Assembly (NCBI RefSeq): GCF_900104705.1
Contig: NZ_LT629734.1
Coordinates: 1,674,001-1,738,000, forward strand
Reading direction: 5' to 3'
DNA length: 64,000 bases
Origin: Agrococcus carbonis
GTDB lineage: Bacteria > Actinomycetota > Actinomycetes > Actinomycetales > Microbacteriaceae
A program made the position numbers and the translations under genes. The notes under the pieces are model-generated. The model was not told the origin of the DNA, ran no database searches, and saw nothing but the letters and a program-made list of their open reading frames with translations. This document shows positions 1-7,660 of this stretch, piece after piece; position 1 is the stretch's first letter, and the number at the start of each line of letters is the position of its first letter.

Positions 1-678
1 CGCATCCGCGACCCCCTCGCCCGGGGCGAGGGTCGAGACGCCGAGCGACTCGGCGAACTCGCGGCGGAATGCGTTCGGCTCGACGACGACGACCTTGGCG
101 GCCCCGCCGATGCGGGAGAGCTCGGCAGCGAAGAGGCCGACCGGACCACCGCCGACCACGAGCACGCGCTTGCCGAGCACCGAGCGCCCGAGTTCCTGCA
201 ACCCGTGCATCGCGACGCCCGCGGGCTCGAGCAGCGCCGCCTCGTCGAGGGGGAAGTCGCCTGGCAGCTTGAAGGTCGCCGAGACCGGCACGATCGCCTC
301 CTCGGCGAACAGGCCGTCGACGTGGAGCCCGAGCAGCAGCATGTTCTCGCAGATGTGCGGGCTGCCGATGCTGCACTGGTAGCACTGAAGGCACGGGATG
401 TGCGAGTCCATCGCGACCCGGTCGCCCACCGCGAGCGCATTGACGCCCGGCCCGACCTCGACCACGGTGCCCGAGCCCTCGTGGCCGACGATCACCGGCA
501 GGCGCAGGTTGAACGCCTGGGCTGCGGGCGAGAACTTGTGGATCGCGTTGTCGGTGCCGCACACCGAAGCCGCAGCGACCGCGATGCGCACGTGCCCGGC
601 TGGCACCGGGCCGCGCGCGGGGGCATCGTCGCGGTAGTCGAAGCCCTCGACAGGACCGGACTTGTACACAGCACGCAC
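1..678 (-). CDS. Zinc-dependent alcohol/polyol dehydrogenase (MDR family), 3' part outside window
   Basis: The C-terminal part lies beyond the left edge; 226 codons are visible. It reads as a zinc-dependent medium-chain dehydrogenase of the threonine/sorbitol dehydrogenase type, which oxidises a secondary alcohol with NAD(P). Visible are Cys40 in VCGTD, GHE at 65-67 (catalytic zinc side), the four structural-zinc cysteines C96, C99, C102 and C110, and the nucleotide-binding GGGPVG at 176-181. I chose the GTG start because GGAGG lies 5 bases upstream and the family usually begins with such an M-R-A-x-x segment. It sits 37 bases downstream of the CoA-transferase pair on the same strand, so it is probably in that operon. 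The substrate cannot be read from the sequence. Confidence 0.88.
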   Translation of the reverse strand, partial: MRAVYKSGPVEGFDYRDDAPARGPVPAGHVRIAVAAASVCGTDNAIHKFSPAAQAFNLRLPVIVGHEGSGTVVEVGPGVNALAVGDRVAMDSHIPCLQCYQCSIGSPHICENMLLLGLHVDGLFAEEAIVPVSATFKLPGDFPLDEAALLEPAGVAMHGLQELGRSVLGKRVLVVGGGPVGLFAAELSRIGGAAKVVVVEPNAFRREFAESLGVSTLAPGEGVADA

Positions 679-715
679 GCGTGCCTCCTCTCTCGGCGCA
701 GCGCTGCGCCGACGC

Positions 716-1495
716 TCAGCGCAGGTAGACGCGCTTGGGGTCGATCTCGTCGCGCAGCAGCCGCAGCTCCTCGGCCGATGGCTGCTCGATGGTATGCACG
801 TCGTCGGCGACCTCGAGCTCCCAACCGGTCGCGGCGACGACCTCGTCGATCGTCACCCCGCGATGGATCTCGACGAGCCGCAGCGGCTCGCCCGGCCCGG
901 AGCGAGCGAGTGTGCCGAGGCCGGTGAAGACGCGCGTCACGCCTAGGCCGATGGGGCGTCCGCCCGCCTCGGCGGCGCGATCCGGGCTCGCCGAAGTGAT
1001 GAAGTCGGGCCGCTCCACGAACGCCTGGGGCGTGTGGCGACGCATCACGACGAACACCTCGCGGGAGTTCGCGAGCACTTCGTGAGCGCCGCCGCTGCCG
1101 GGCAGGCGCTTGTGCGGCCGGTGCCAGTCGCCGATCACCGACGAGTTCAGGTTGCCGAACCGATCGATCTGCGCCGCGCCGAGGAAGCCGACGTCGATGC
1201 GGCCGGCCTGCAGCACGTAGCCGAACAGCGCTGGCATCGTGAGGACGGCCTCGGATCCCGTGATGAGCACGGAGTCGGCGATCGTCGCAGGCAGCTCGGT
1301 CGGATGCGCGCCGCAGACCCCCGACTCGTAGACGACCTCGATGCCGGGAGCGGTCGTCTCCTGCGCGAGCGAGGCGGCGAGCGTCGGCAGGCCGATGCCC
1401 GCGAACACGCGGTGCTTGCCGGCGAGCGCGCGCGCGGCGGTGACGGTCATGACCTCCTCGACGGATGCCGTGGGCGCGGTGGTCTGCAGGCTCAT
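716..1495 (-). CDS. CoA-transferase family I, beta subunit
   Basis: This is a 259-residue beta subunit of a two-subunit CoA-transferase of the glutaconate/3-oxoadipate/IpdB type, moving CoA between an acyl-CoA and a carboxylic acid. The likely catalytic glutamate is E57 in VYESG, followed by the glycine-rich segments typical of this subunit (GYVLQAGRIDVGFLGAAQID). The start overlaps the alpha-subunit stop as ATGA, so the two subunits are translationally coupled and very probably form one enzyme. Family members act in aromatic, steroid and dicarboxylic acid breakdown, which fits the surrounding catabolic genes. The exact acid is unknown. Confidence 0.9.
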   Translation of the reverse strand: MSLQTTAPTASVEEVMTVTAARALAGKHRVFAGIGLPTLAASLAQETTAPGIEVVYESGVCGAHPTELPATIADSVLITGSEAVLTMPALFGYVLQAGRIDVGFLGAAQIDRFGNLNSSVIGDWHRPHKRLPGSGGAHEVLANSREVFVVMRRHTPQAFVERPDFITSASPDRAAEAGGRPIGLGVTRVFTGLGTLARSGPGEPLRLVEIHRGVTIDEVVAATGWELEVADDVHTIEQPSAEELRLLRDEIDPKRVYLR

Positions 1496-2454
1496 CGCAG
1501 GATCCTCGTTCCGTAGTCGACGGGCTGGCTGAGCGCCGGGGCGACGCGCAGGCGCTCGCGGGTGTCCGCGCCGAGCCGCTCGACATAGGCCGCGTGGTCG
1601 GGCAGCGCGTGCACCCATTCGTCGAGCCACGCAGCGAGGCGCTCGCGATCGGCGCTGATCGCCGACCACGCGCGGTAGAACTCGTTGTCGCGGTCGTAGT
1701 AGCCCTGGGCGAACGAGGGGTGCGCGCCCATGGGCACTTGCACCACGGCGCTCACGGCGTGCGCGGGGATGATCGTGCGGTTCGGGTCCGAGCGGACGAC
1801 GTCGTCGTCGACGATCTCCTCGACCGTCACGATGGCGTGCTCCGCGGCGAAGACCGCCTCGGCCTGCACGCCCGTGAGGCCCCACATCTGCACGTTCCCC
1901 GAGCGATCGGCGCGTTGCGCGTGGACGATCGTGACGTCGGGGTTGATGGGCGGCACGACGTAGATCTCCTGCGAGCTGCCGTCGGGCAGCGGATACGGGG
2001 ACGTCACGGTGCGCAGCTCGTCGTTGATCGCGGGCAGGTCGCTGCCGAAGTAGGACTGCACAGGGTAGAAGGGGAGGCGCTGGGCGCCGGCGAGGTAGCG
2101 GCACACCATCCCGTAGTGTGAGTACTCGACGTACTCGAGCGGCTTGGGCTCGCCGCGCTCGATGCGACGCCGCACCTCCCCGAGTGAGCCGGCGGACGAG
2201 TTGCCGACGAACGATGACACGAGGGTGTCGATGCAGCCGGCGGCGAGCATCTGGTCGACGATGATGTCGGCGGTGATCCGCACGAGCGTGAGGCCCTTGA
2301 TGCCCTGCCGGATGATCTCGTGGCCTGCGGCGACCGGGATCGCATGCGTGAAGCCCTCGATGCACAGCGTCGATCCTGGCCGCACGAACCGGGCGATGGC
2401 ATCGTGCAACGACATCGTCTTGTCCACGCTGTGGGTGCTGAGGGGCGCGTTCAT
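1492..2454 (-). CDS. CoA-transferase family I, alpha subunit
   Basis: This is a 320-residue alpha subunit of the same CoA-transferase. The N-terminal segment CIEGFTHAIPVAAGHEIIRQ and the central SGNVQMWGLTG are characteristic of the GctA/IpdA-like alpha chain. The start is the ATG at 2454, preceded by a weak GGACGA. It is the first gene of the leftward operon (alpha, beta, dehydrogenase) and is divergent from the LysR gene. A copy of the shared AGTATTGGAC element lies 66 bases upstream on the coding strand, so control by the neighbouring LysR regulator is likely. Confidence 0.9.
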   Translation of the reverse strand: MNAPLSTHSVDKTMSLHDAIARFVRPGSTLCIEGFTHAIPVAAGHEIIRQGIKGLTLVRITADIIVDQMLAAGCIDTLVSSFVGNSSAGSLGEVRRRIERGEPKPLEYVEYSHYGMVCRYLAGAQRLPFYPVQSYFGSDLPAINDELRTVTSPYPLPDGSSQEIYVVPPINPDVTIVHAQRADRSGNVQMWGLTGVQAEAVFAAEHAIVTVEEIVDDDVVRSDPNRTIIPAHAVSAVVQVPMGAHPSFAQGYYDRDNEFYRAWSAISADRERLAAWLDEWVHALPDHAAYVERLGADTRERLRVAPALSQPVDYGTRILR

Positions 2455-2519
2455 GGATCGTCCTGCTCTCTCCGCGTCGAGGGCCGCTGCTGTGAGCATG
2501 GCCGTTCGGATTGGTGAAC

Positions 2520-2533
2520 GTCCAATACTGAAT
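2520..2533 (-). promoter_or_regulatory. Putative LysR box 1 (ATTcAGTATTGGAC)
   Basis: Read on the minus strand this is ATTCAGTATTGGAC. It differs at one base from the element found at 3535 and 5905. It points toward the CoA-transferase operon, 66 bases before its ATG, inside the intergenic region shared with the LysR gene. TTGGAC inside it could also act as a -35 hexamer. Binding by the adjacent LysR protein is inferred. Confidence 0.6.
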
Positions 2534-2577
2534 CCGAGATGGATTATGATCCTTACGAGATCGATAGAGGGGGAGCG

Positions 2578-3510
2578 ATGGAGCTTCGACACATCCGGGC
2601 GTTCATCGCGGTCGCCGAGGAGCTGCACTTCGGCCGGGCCGCCGAGCGTCTGCACATCGCGCAGCCGCCGCTCAGCCAGCAGATCCGGCAGCTCGAGACG
2701 CACCTGGGCGTGCGGCTCTTCGAGCGCAACACGCGATCGGTGAGCCTGACGTCGGCGGGCGAGGCGTTCCTCGAGCCGGCGCGCGCCGTGCTCAGCGGCG
2801 TCGAGGACGCCGAGCGCGCAGCCCGCGCCGGTGGCCGCGGCGAGTACGGCCGGGTCACGATCGGGTTCGCAGGAGCCTCGAGCGAGGCGGCGCTGCCCGT
2901 GCTCGCGCGCGCCGTGCGCCGCGCGCATCCGAACCTCGAGCTCGACATGCGGGGCCAGCTGTACGCGAACGCGGCGCTCGCGAAGATCGCCGATGGATCG
3001 CTCGACCTCGGCTTCGTGCGCCTGCCGATCGGGGCTCCGGGCATCGAGCACCAGGTCGTCGAGGAGGAGGAGCTCATCGTCGCGATGCCCCTCGGCCACC
3101 CGCTCGCAGCGCAGGAGACGGTGGCGCTGCGCGACCTCGCGCAGGAGCCGTTCATCACCTTCCCCGCTGACTCCGGCTCGTCGTTGCACGCCATCACGCA
3201 GCAGGTCTGCCTCAACGAGGGCTTCGCGCCGACGGTCGTGCAGTCGGCTCCGGACTCCTACACGATCCTCGCGCTCGTCGCCGCGGGCGTCGGGGTAACG
3301 CTGACGCTGACCTCCTGCATGCACGCACGGCAGGAGGACATCGTGTACCGCCGGCTCTCCGACGCCCTGCCGACGCTGGACGCCGCGATCGCGTGGCGCT
3401 CGATGAACTCGTCCGCAGCGCTGCGCGCGGTGCTCGACGTCGTGCGCGAGGTCTACGCGACGCCGCGCCGCGTCGACTTCGATCGGTTCGCGACGCCCGC
3501 CCAGTCATAG
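2578..3510 (+). CDS. LysR-family transcriptional regulator
   Basis: This 310-residue regulator has a LysR winged helix-turn-helix at about residues 1-60 (MELRHIRAFIAVAEELHFG, then RLHIAQPPLSQQIRQLE) and a substrate-binding-like effector domain from about 90 to 300. I chose the ATG at 2578, not an upstream in-frame ATG, because GGGGGAG lies just before it and LysR proteins normally begin M-E-L-R-x-L/I. It is divergent from the CoA-transferase operon and upstream of the VOC/cyclase/SDR/TRAP genes. Three copies of a shared element flank these units, so this gene is the natural candidate for pathway-specific activator. The effector is unknown. Confidence 0.93.
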   Translation: MELRHIRAFIAVAEELHFGRAAERLHIAQPPLSQQIRQLETHLGVRLFERNTRSVSLTSAGEAFLEPARAVLSGVEDAERAARAGGRGEYGRVTIGFAGASSEAALPVLARAVRRAHPNLELDMRGQLYANAALAKIADGSLDLGFVRLPIGAPGIEHQVVEEEELIVAMPLGHPLAAQETVALRDLAQEPFITFPADSGSSLHAITQQVCLNEGFAPTVVQSAPDSYTILALVAAGVGVTLTLTSCMHARQEDIVYRRLSDALPTLDAAIAWRSMNSSAALRAVLDVVREVYATPRRVDFDRFATPAQS

Positions 3511-3520
3511 CGAAACCTAA

Positions 3521-3551
3521 TCAATCGGCGAGTGATTGAGTATTGGACTCG
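3521..3551 (+). promoter_or_regulatory. Putative LysR box 2: inverted repeat plus ATTGAGTATTGGACTCG
   Basis: Bases 3535-3551 read ATTGAGTATTGGACTCG, identical to 5905-5921. Inside it GAGT-ATTGG-ACTC is an interrupted palindrome. Just upstream and overlapping is a second inverted repeat, TCAATC (3521-3526) and GATTGA (3534-3539). The element ends about 50 bases before the VOC gene start. Activator binding is inferred from the recurrence of the sequence. Confidence 0.65.
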
Positions 3552-3599
3552 ATGCGAGGCCGTCCGCAACACTCGAGGCGACGAAGGGACAGATCCACC

Positions 3600-4049
3600 A
3601 TGGCTCAGATCCGACTCCACCACGTGAACGTCACGTCGGAGGACATGCACGCACTCAACGAGTTCTACTCGAAGGCCCTCGGCCTCGAGCAGATCCCCTC
3701 ACCGGCGATGATCGCGACGACGTCGTCGGGTGAGTCGGACGGGGACGCGGAGTGGGAGGACGGCGCGACGTTCTTCTCCGCCGGCGACCCTGAGAACCTC
3801 CAGATCCACGCGACGCGGCGCCAGCCCTACCTCGCGCTCAAGGAGGGCCACACGGTCAACCCGCTCATCGGCGGGCACTTCGCCTTCCGCACCGACAACA
3901 TCCAGGAGGTCATGGAGCAACTGCGCGCCAATGACATCCCGTTCGACGACTGGGGCATCTGGTCGGTCAAGGGCTGGTACCAGATCTTCTTCACCGACCC
4001 CGCCGGCAACATGATCGAGATCCACCAGGTCATGGACGACCAGGCCTGA
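3600..4049 (+). CDS. VOC-fold (glyoxalase/extradiol dioxygenase-like) protein
   Basis: This 149-residue vicinal-oxygen-chelate protein has two beta-alpha-beta-beta-beta halves. The expected metal ligands are visible as H8 in LHHVNV, H93 in GGHFAF and E140 in MIEIH. The family includes glyoxalases, epimerases and ring-cleaving dioxygenases; the H/H/E set fits a metal-dependent enzyme but does not decide which. The start at 3600 follows a GAAGGGA ribosome site and gives the usual short N-terminus. It is the first gene of a rightward unit and is followed after a strong hairpin by the cyclase and SDR genes. A step in catabolism of a cyclic or diketone intermediate is an inference. Confidence 0.85.
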   Translation: MAQIRLHHVNVTSEDMHALNEFYSKALGLEQIPSPAMIATTSSGESDGDAEWEDGATFFSAGDPENLQIHATRRQPYLALKEGHTVNPLIGGHFAFRTDNIQEVMEQLRANDIPFDDWGIWSVKGWYQIFFTDPAGNMIEIHQVMDDQA

Positions 4050-4061
4050 TCCCGACCATCA

Positions 4062-4096
4062 CGGCGCCGCGTCCGCACCGCGCGGACGCGGCGCCG
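4062..4096 (+). terminator. 15-bp perfect hairpin between VOC and cyclase genes
   Basis: The arms CGGCGCCGCGTCCGC (4062-4076) and its exact complement (4082-4096) enclose a 5-base loop. There is no U-tract. It may be a partial terminator or an mRNA-stability hairpin that lets the VOC gene be expressed above the downstream genes. Confidence 0.55.
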
Positions 4097-4116
4097 CTGC
4101 TTGAGGAGGAGCCACG

Positions 4117-5109
4117 ATGGCGACCGACCCGCTGCCGGACTACGCGGCGCTGCAGGAGCGTCCCGAGCCCGTGCGCGGCACGGCGTGGGGGCTCTTCGGC
4201 GAGCATGACGAGCTCGGCACGCTCAATCACCTGACACCCGAGCGGGCGGCGGCCGCGGCGGCGCTCGTGCGCTCGGGGCGATCGTTCAGCCTCAATCTGC
4301 CGCTCGACGCCTTCTCGCCGCCGCTCATCGCGCATCGCGGCGCCGTCCGGCACGAGGTCTTCGGCCTCAACGAGTTCCACCGAGACGACCGGCTCGACGC
4401 GTTCTTCCCGCAGGCGTCGTCGCAGATCGACGGGCTGCGCCACTTCGGCCACCCCGATCGCGGCTTCTACAACGGGGTGCCCGGCGAGCGGCTCGTGGCC
4501 GGCACGCCCGACCTCGGGGTGCAGCGCTTCGCCGAGCACGGCGTCGTCGGGCGCGGTGTGCTGCTCGACCTCGCGGCGTTCCGCGCCGCGCGCGGCGCGG
4601 CGTTCGACCTCGAGGAGCCGGCGCGGGTGGACGTCGACGAGCTCGACCGCGCGCTGCGCTGGCAGGGCACGGAGCTCGAGCCCGGCGACATCCTGCTCAT
4701 CAACTTCGGGTGGCTCGAGCGCTTCCTCGCGCTGCCTGCCGAGCAGCGGCCCGCCCGCGTCACCTCGCCCGGCCTCCTCGCCGAGGAGCGCACCGCGGCG
4801 TGGCTGTGGGATCACCGCATCGCGCTCGTCGCGTCCGACAACCTCGCGCTCGAGGCGTGGCCGGCGGATCCGATGGCGCTGCCCGTCGAGGCCGAGCGGC
4901 TGGGCGCCCTCGAGCGCTCGAGCCACACCGGGATGCTGCACCGCATCCTCATCCCGTTGCTGGGTCTCGCGATCGGCGAGCTGTGGCGGCTGGACGAGCT
5001 CGTGGCTGCGTGCCGCGACTCGCGGCGCGACAGCTTCCTGCTCGTCGCCCAGCCCATGCACGTAACCGGCGGCGTCGCCTCGCTCGCCAACGCCCGCGCG
5101 ATCCTCTGA
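4117..5109 (+). CDS. Cyclase-family metal-dependent hydrolase
   Basis: This 330-residue member of the cyclase/kynurenine-formamidase-like family has the longer form of the fold. The metal-site region is SQIDGLRHFGH at 102-112, this subfamily's version of the H-x-G-T-H-x-D motif. A second conserved block, GDILLINFGWLERF, lies near residue 190. These enzymes hydrolyse amide, ester or cyclic C-C substrates. GAGGAGGA precedes the ATG. It lies 27 bases before the SDR gene, so the pair is co-transcribed. A role in opening a cyclic or lactone-like intermediate before CoA transfer is inferred from context. Confidence 0.88.
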   Translation: MATDPLPDYAALQERPEPVRGTAWGLFGEHDELGTLNHLTPERAAAAAALVRSGRSFSLNLPLDAFSPPLIAHRGAVRHEVFGLNEFHRDDRLDAFFPQASSQIDGLRHFGHPDRGFYNGVPGERLVAGTPDLGVQRFAEHGVVGRGVLLDLAAFRAARGAAFDLEEPARVDVDELDRALRWQGTELEPGDILLINFGWLERFLALPAEQRPARVTSPGLLAEERTAAWLWDHRIALVASDNLALEAWPADPMALPVEAERLGALERSSHTGMLHRILIPLLGLAIGELWRLDELVAACRDSRRDSFLLVAQPMHVTGGVASLANARAIL

Positions 5110-5136
5110 TCGCGCTCGACCCCCAAGGAGCACCTC

Positions 5137-5877
5137 ATGCCACTCGTCGATCGGAAGACCGCCGTCATCACGGGCGGAGCCGGTGGACTCGGGCTCGCGA
5201 TGGCTCGTCGCCTGCTCGACGAAGGCGCGAACGTCGTGCTCACCGACGTCTCCCCTGAGGCCCTCGAGCGGGCGACCGCAGCACTCGGCGCGGGCGAGCG
5301 TGTGACGACCGTGCGCGCGGGTGCCTCCGATCCGGATGACGTCGCCGCGGCGGCGCGCTCGGCCGTCGACGTGTACGGCGCCCTCGACGTGTGGGTCAAC
5401 AACGCCGGCTTCACCCGCGACGCCACGATGCGGAAGATGGCGATCGAGGACTTCGACGCCGTCATCGACGTCCACTTGCGCGGCGCGTGGCTGGGCACCA
5501 GGACGGCCGCCGGCATCATGCGCGAGTCGGGCGGCGGCTCGATCATCAACGTCTCGTCCATCTCCGGCAAGGTCGGCAACATCGGCCAGACGAACTATTC
5601 CGCGGCGAAGGCCGGCGTGGTCGGGCTCACCAAGGCCGCGGCCAAGGAGGTCGGACACGCCGGGGTGCGTGTCAACGCCATCCAGCCGGGCATCATCGCG
5701 ACACCCATGACCGAAGCCATGCCCGATCGCATCCGCGAGCAGCGACTCTCGGAGGTGCCGCTCGGCCGCTTCGGCGAGCCGTCCGAGGTCGCGGGCGTCG
5801 TGCTCTTCCTTGCGAGCGAGCTCTCGAGCTACGTGACCGGCGCCGTGATCGAGATCGGCGGGGGCCGCCACATCTGA
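5137..5877 (+). CDS. Short-chain dehydrogenase/reductase
   Basis: This 246-residue classical SDR shows the cofactor motif TGGAGGLG at 12-19, NNAG at 88-91 and the catalytic Ser140/141, Tyr154 and Lys158 (YSAAK). The C-terminal GG-x-G-x-x-I ending is typical of the 3-oxoacyl-ACP-reductase-like group. AAGGAG precedes the start. It probably oxidises or reduces a hydroxy/keto intermediate of the same pathway as the VOC and cyclase proteins. The substrate is not evident. Confidence 0.92.
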   Translation: MPLVDRKTAVITGGAGGLGLAMARRLLDEGANVVLTDVSPEALERATAALGAGERVTTVRAGASDPDDVAAAARSAVDVYGALDVWVNNAGFTRDATMRKMAIEDFDAVIDVHLRGAWLGTRTAAGIMRESGGGSIINVSSISGKVGNIGQTNYSAAKAGVVGLTKAAAKEVGHAGVRVNAIQPGIIATPMTEAMPDRIREQRLSEVPLGRFGEPSEVAGVVLFLASELSSYVTGAVIEIGGGRHI

Positions 5878-5904
5878 TTCTTCTGCGCTATCGATGCGAC
5901 ATGC

Positions 5905-5921
5905 ATTGAGTATTGGACTCG
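5905..5921 (+). promoter_or_regulatory. Putative LysR box 3 (ATTGAGTATTGGACTCG)
   Basis: This is an exact 17-base copy of the element at 3535-3551, here about 85 bases upstream of the TRAP binding-protein gene. It is followed by CATCAATCAG, which resembles the TCAATC arm next to box 2. It marks the start of a second rightward unit likely controlled by the same regulator. Confidence 0.65.
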
Positions 5922-6005
5922 CATCAATCAGCCTGGAAGCATGAAGCATCCCCAAGCACAACGGGGGCCCGCGATCGGCGGGCAGAACGACGCAAAGGAG
6001 CGATC

Positions 6006-7112
6006 GTGAAGAACTTCAAGAGGGCGGCGGCCGTGGCCGCGGCCGGCATGCTCGCGATCTCGATGGCGGCGTGCTCGAGCGGCGGCCCCGGCGGCTCGTC
6101 CGCCGCGCCGCAGGGCGACGGCGAGGCTCGCCAGCTGCAGCTCGCGACCTACCTCGGTCCGGAGACCCCCTACGGTGCGGCGCTCCAGTGGGCCGTCGAT
6201 GAGCTCGAGCAGCGTAGCGAGGGCGACCTCACGATCGAGGTCTACTGGGAGGGCGCGCTGCTCGGCGGGCCCGACGTGCTCTCCGGCGTCGCGCAGGGGC
6301 GCGCCGACATGGGGCTCACGACGCCGAACTACAGCCCGGCCGAGCTCCCGCTCACGCAGATCATGACGCTCCCGTTCGTCACGAGCGACGTCGCCGGTGT
6401 GCAGGATGCGTTCATGGAGCTGTACAGCTCCAACGAGGCCTACCAGGCCGAGTGGAACGACCTCGGTCTCCACATGCTCAACGTGCAGGCGGTCACGCCC
6501 GTCATCATGCTCGGTCGCGACGCGCCCTCCGGCTACGACTGGATCGCCGGCAAGTCGCTGCGCGCGACGAGCCTCATGGGGAACGCGGTGCAGGCGGCGG
6601 GGGGCAATCCCGTCGCGCTCGCGCTGCCCGAGGTCTACGAGTCGGCGCAGCGCGGTCTCATCGACGGCGTCACGTCCCTCAACCTCGGCACGGTGCCCTC
6701 GACGAGCCTGCAGGAGCTCGTGCCCCACGTCGCCGACCCGGGCGCAGGCATCTACTCGCTCACCAACGTTTTCATCAACCAGTCGACCTACGACTCGCTC
6801 TCGGCCGACCAGCAATCTGTGCTCGACGAGGTCATGCTCGACATGAACGACGAGTACCTGTCGGTGCTGCAGGAGTTCGACACCGAGGCGTGCGACCTCA
6901 TCCTCGAGGCCGGCGGCTCGGTGACGATCTGGGACGAGAGCGAAACGCAGGAGTGGGCCGACGCGGTCGGCGAGACCGCGTTCGACTCGTGGCTCCAGGC
7001 GGCGGGCCCCGACGGCCAGGCCTTCTACGACGAGTACCTCTCGCTCGTGGAGTCGTCCGAGGGCAGTGCCGACTACGTCGATGGCATGGCGGCATGCGCC
7101 GACCGAGACTGA
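6006..7112 (+). CDS. TRAP transporter solute-binding lipoprotein (DctP family)
   Basis: This 368-residue extracytoplasmic binding protein belongs to a tripartite ATP-independent periplasmic (TRAP) transporter. It has a lipoprotein signal peptide with the lipobox S-M-A-A-C (Cys23), as expected for a monoderm where the protein is tethered to the membrane. DctP-type segments such as LSGVAQGRADMGL follow. GTG was chosen as start because AAAGGAG lies 5 bases upstream and the signal peptide begins there. The membrane genes follow at once. It delivers an organic acid, probably the pathway substrate, to the DctQM subunits. Confidence 0.93.
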   Translation: MKNFKRAAAVAAAGMLAISMAACSSGGPGGSSAAPQGDGEARQLQLATYLGPETPYGAALQWAVDELEQRSEGDLTIEVYWEGALLGGPDVLSGVAQGRADMGLTTPNYSPAELPLTQIMTLPFVTSDVAGVQDAFMELYSSNEAYQAEWNDLGLHMLNVQAVTPVIMLGRDAPSGYDWIAGKSLRATSLMGNAVQAAGGNPVALALPEVYESAQRGLIDGVTSLNLGTVPSTSLQELVPHVADPGAGIYSLTNVFINQSTYDSLSADQQSVLDEVMLDMNDEYLSVLQEFDTEACDLILEAGGSVTIWDESETQEWADAVGETAFDSWLQAAGPDGQAFYDEYLSLVESSEGSADYVDGMAACADRD

Positions 7113-7129
7113 GCTGAGAGGTGAACGCG

Positions 7130-7660
7130 ATGCGAGCAGCGCTCGAGCGCTTCACCCGATGGGTGACGCTGCCACTGGGAACGGTGGCCGGCGGGATCGT
7201 GATCCTGCTGATGCTCCTGACCGTCGCCGATGTGGCGATGCGCAAGCTGTCAGGGCGGGGCGTGCCCGGCACGCTGGAGTACAGCGAAGTCCTGCTCGTC
7301 ATCGCGGTCTTCCTGGCGATCGCCGCGGCACAGGCGCGCGGCTACCACGTCAACACCATGGTGCTCACGCAAGCGCTGCCCCTGCGGGTGCGCCGTTGGG
7401 TCGAGCTCGTGGGCGCGATCGTGGGCGCGGTCGTGGTGGCCACGATGGCGATCGTCTCGGTCGAGGCGGCGCTCGTGTCGTTCCAGACCGGTGAGTATCG
7501 CTTCGGACTGGCGCACGTGCCGATCTGGCCCGCGCGCGTCGCGCTCGCCATCGGCCTCGTCCTCTTCGTCTTCGAGTACATCCGCAGCTCCTTGGAGCGG
7601 TTCCTCGACAAGGAAGACCACACGCTCGCCGAAGAGCTTGCTGAAGGGCACCAAGCATGA
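7130..7660 (+). CDS. TRAP transporter small permease (DctQ family)
   Basis: This is a 176-residue small membrane subunit with four predicted membrane helices (about residues 13-34, 47-66, 86-108 and 128-150). I preferred ATG 7130 over the in-frame GTG at 7121 because AGAGGTGA, close to the ideal ribosome site, sits directly before it. It lies between the binding protein and the large permease, and its stop overlaps the next start as ATGA. Confidence 0.9.
   Translation: MRAALERFTRWVTLPLGTVAGGIVILLMLLTVADVAMRKLSGRGVPGTLEYSEVLLVIAVFLAIAAAQARGYHVNTMVLTQALPLRVRRWVELVGAIVGAVVVATMAIVSVEAALVSFQTGEYRFGLAHVPIWPARVALAIGLVLFVFEYIRSSLERFLDKEDHTLAEELAEGHQA

Noticed and set aside
4030..5961. 643-codon minus-strand open frame over cyclase and SDR genes
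   Set aside because: It is antisense to two well-supported enzymes and rich in R, D and E repeats from the complementary codons; no ribosome site.
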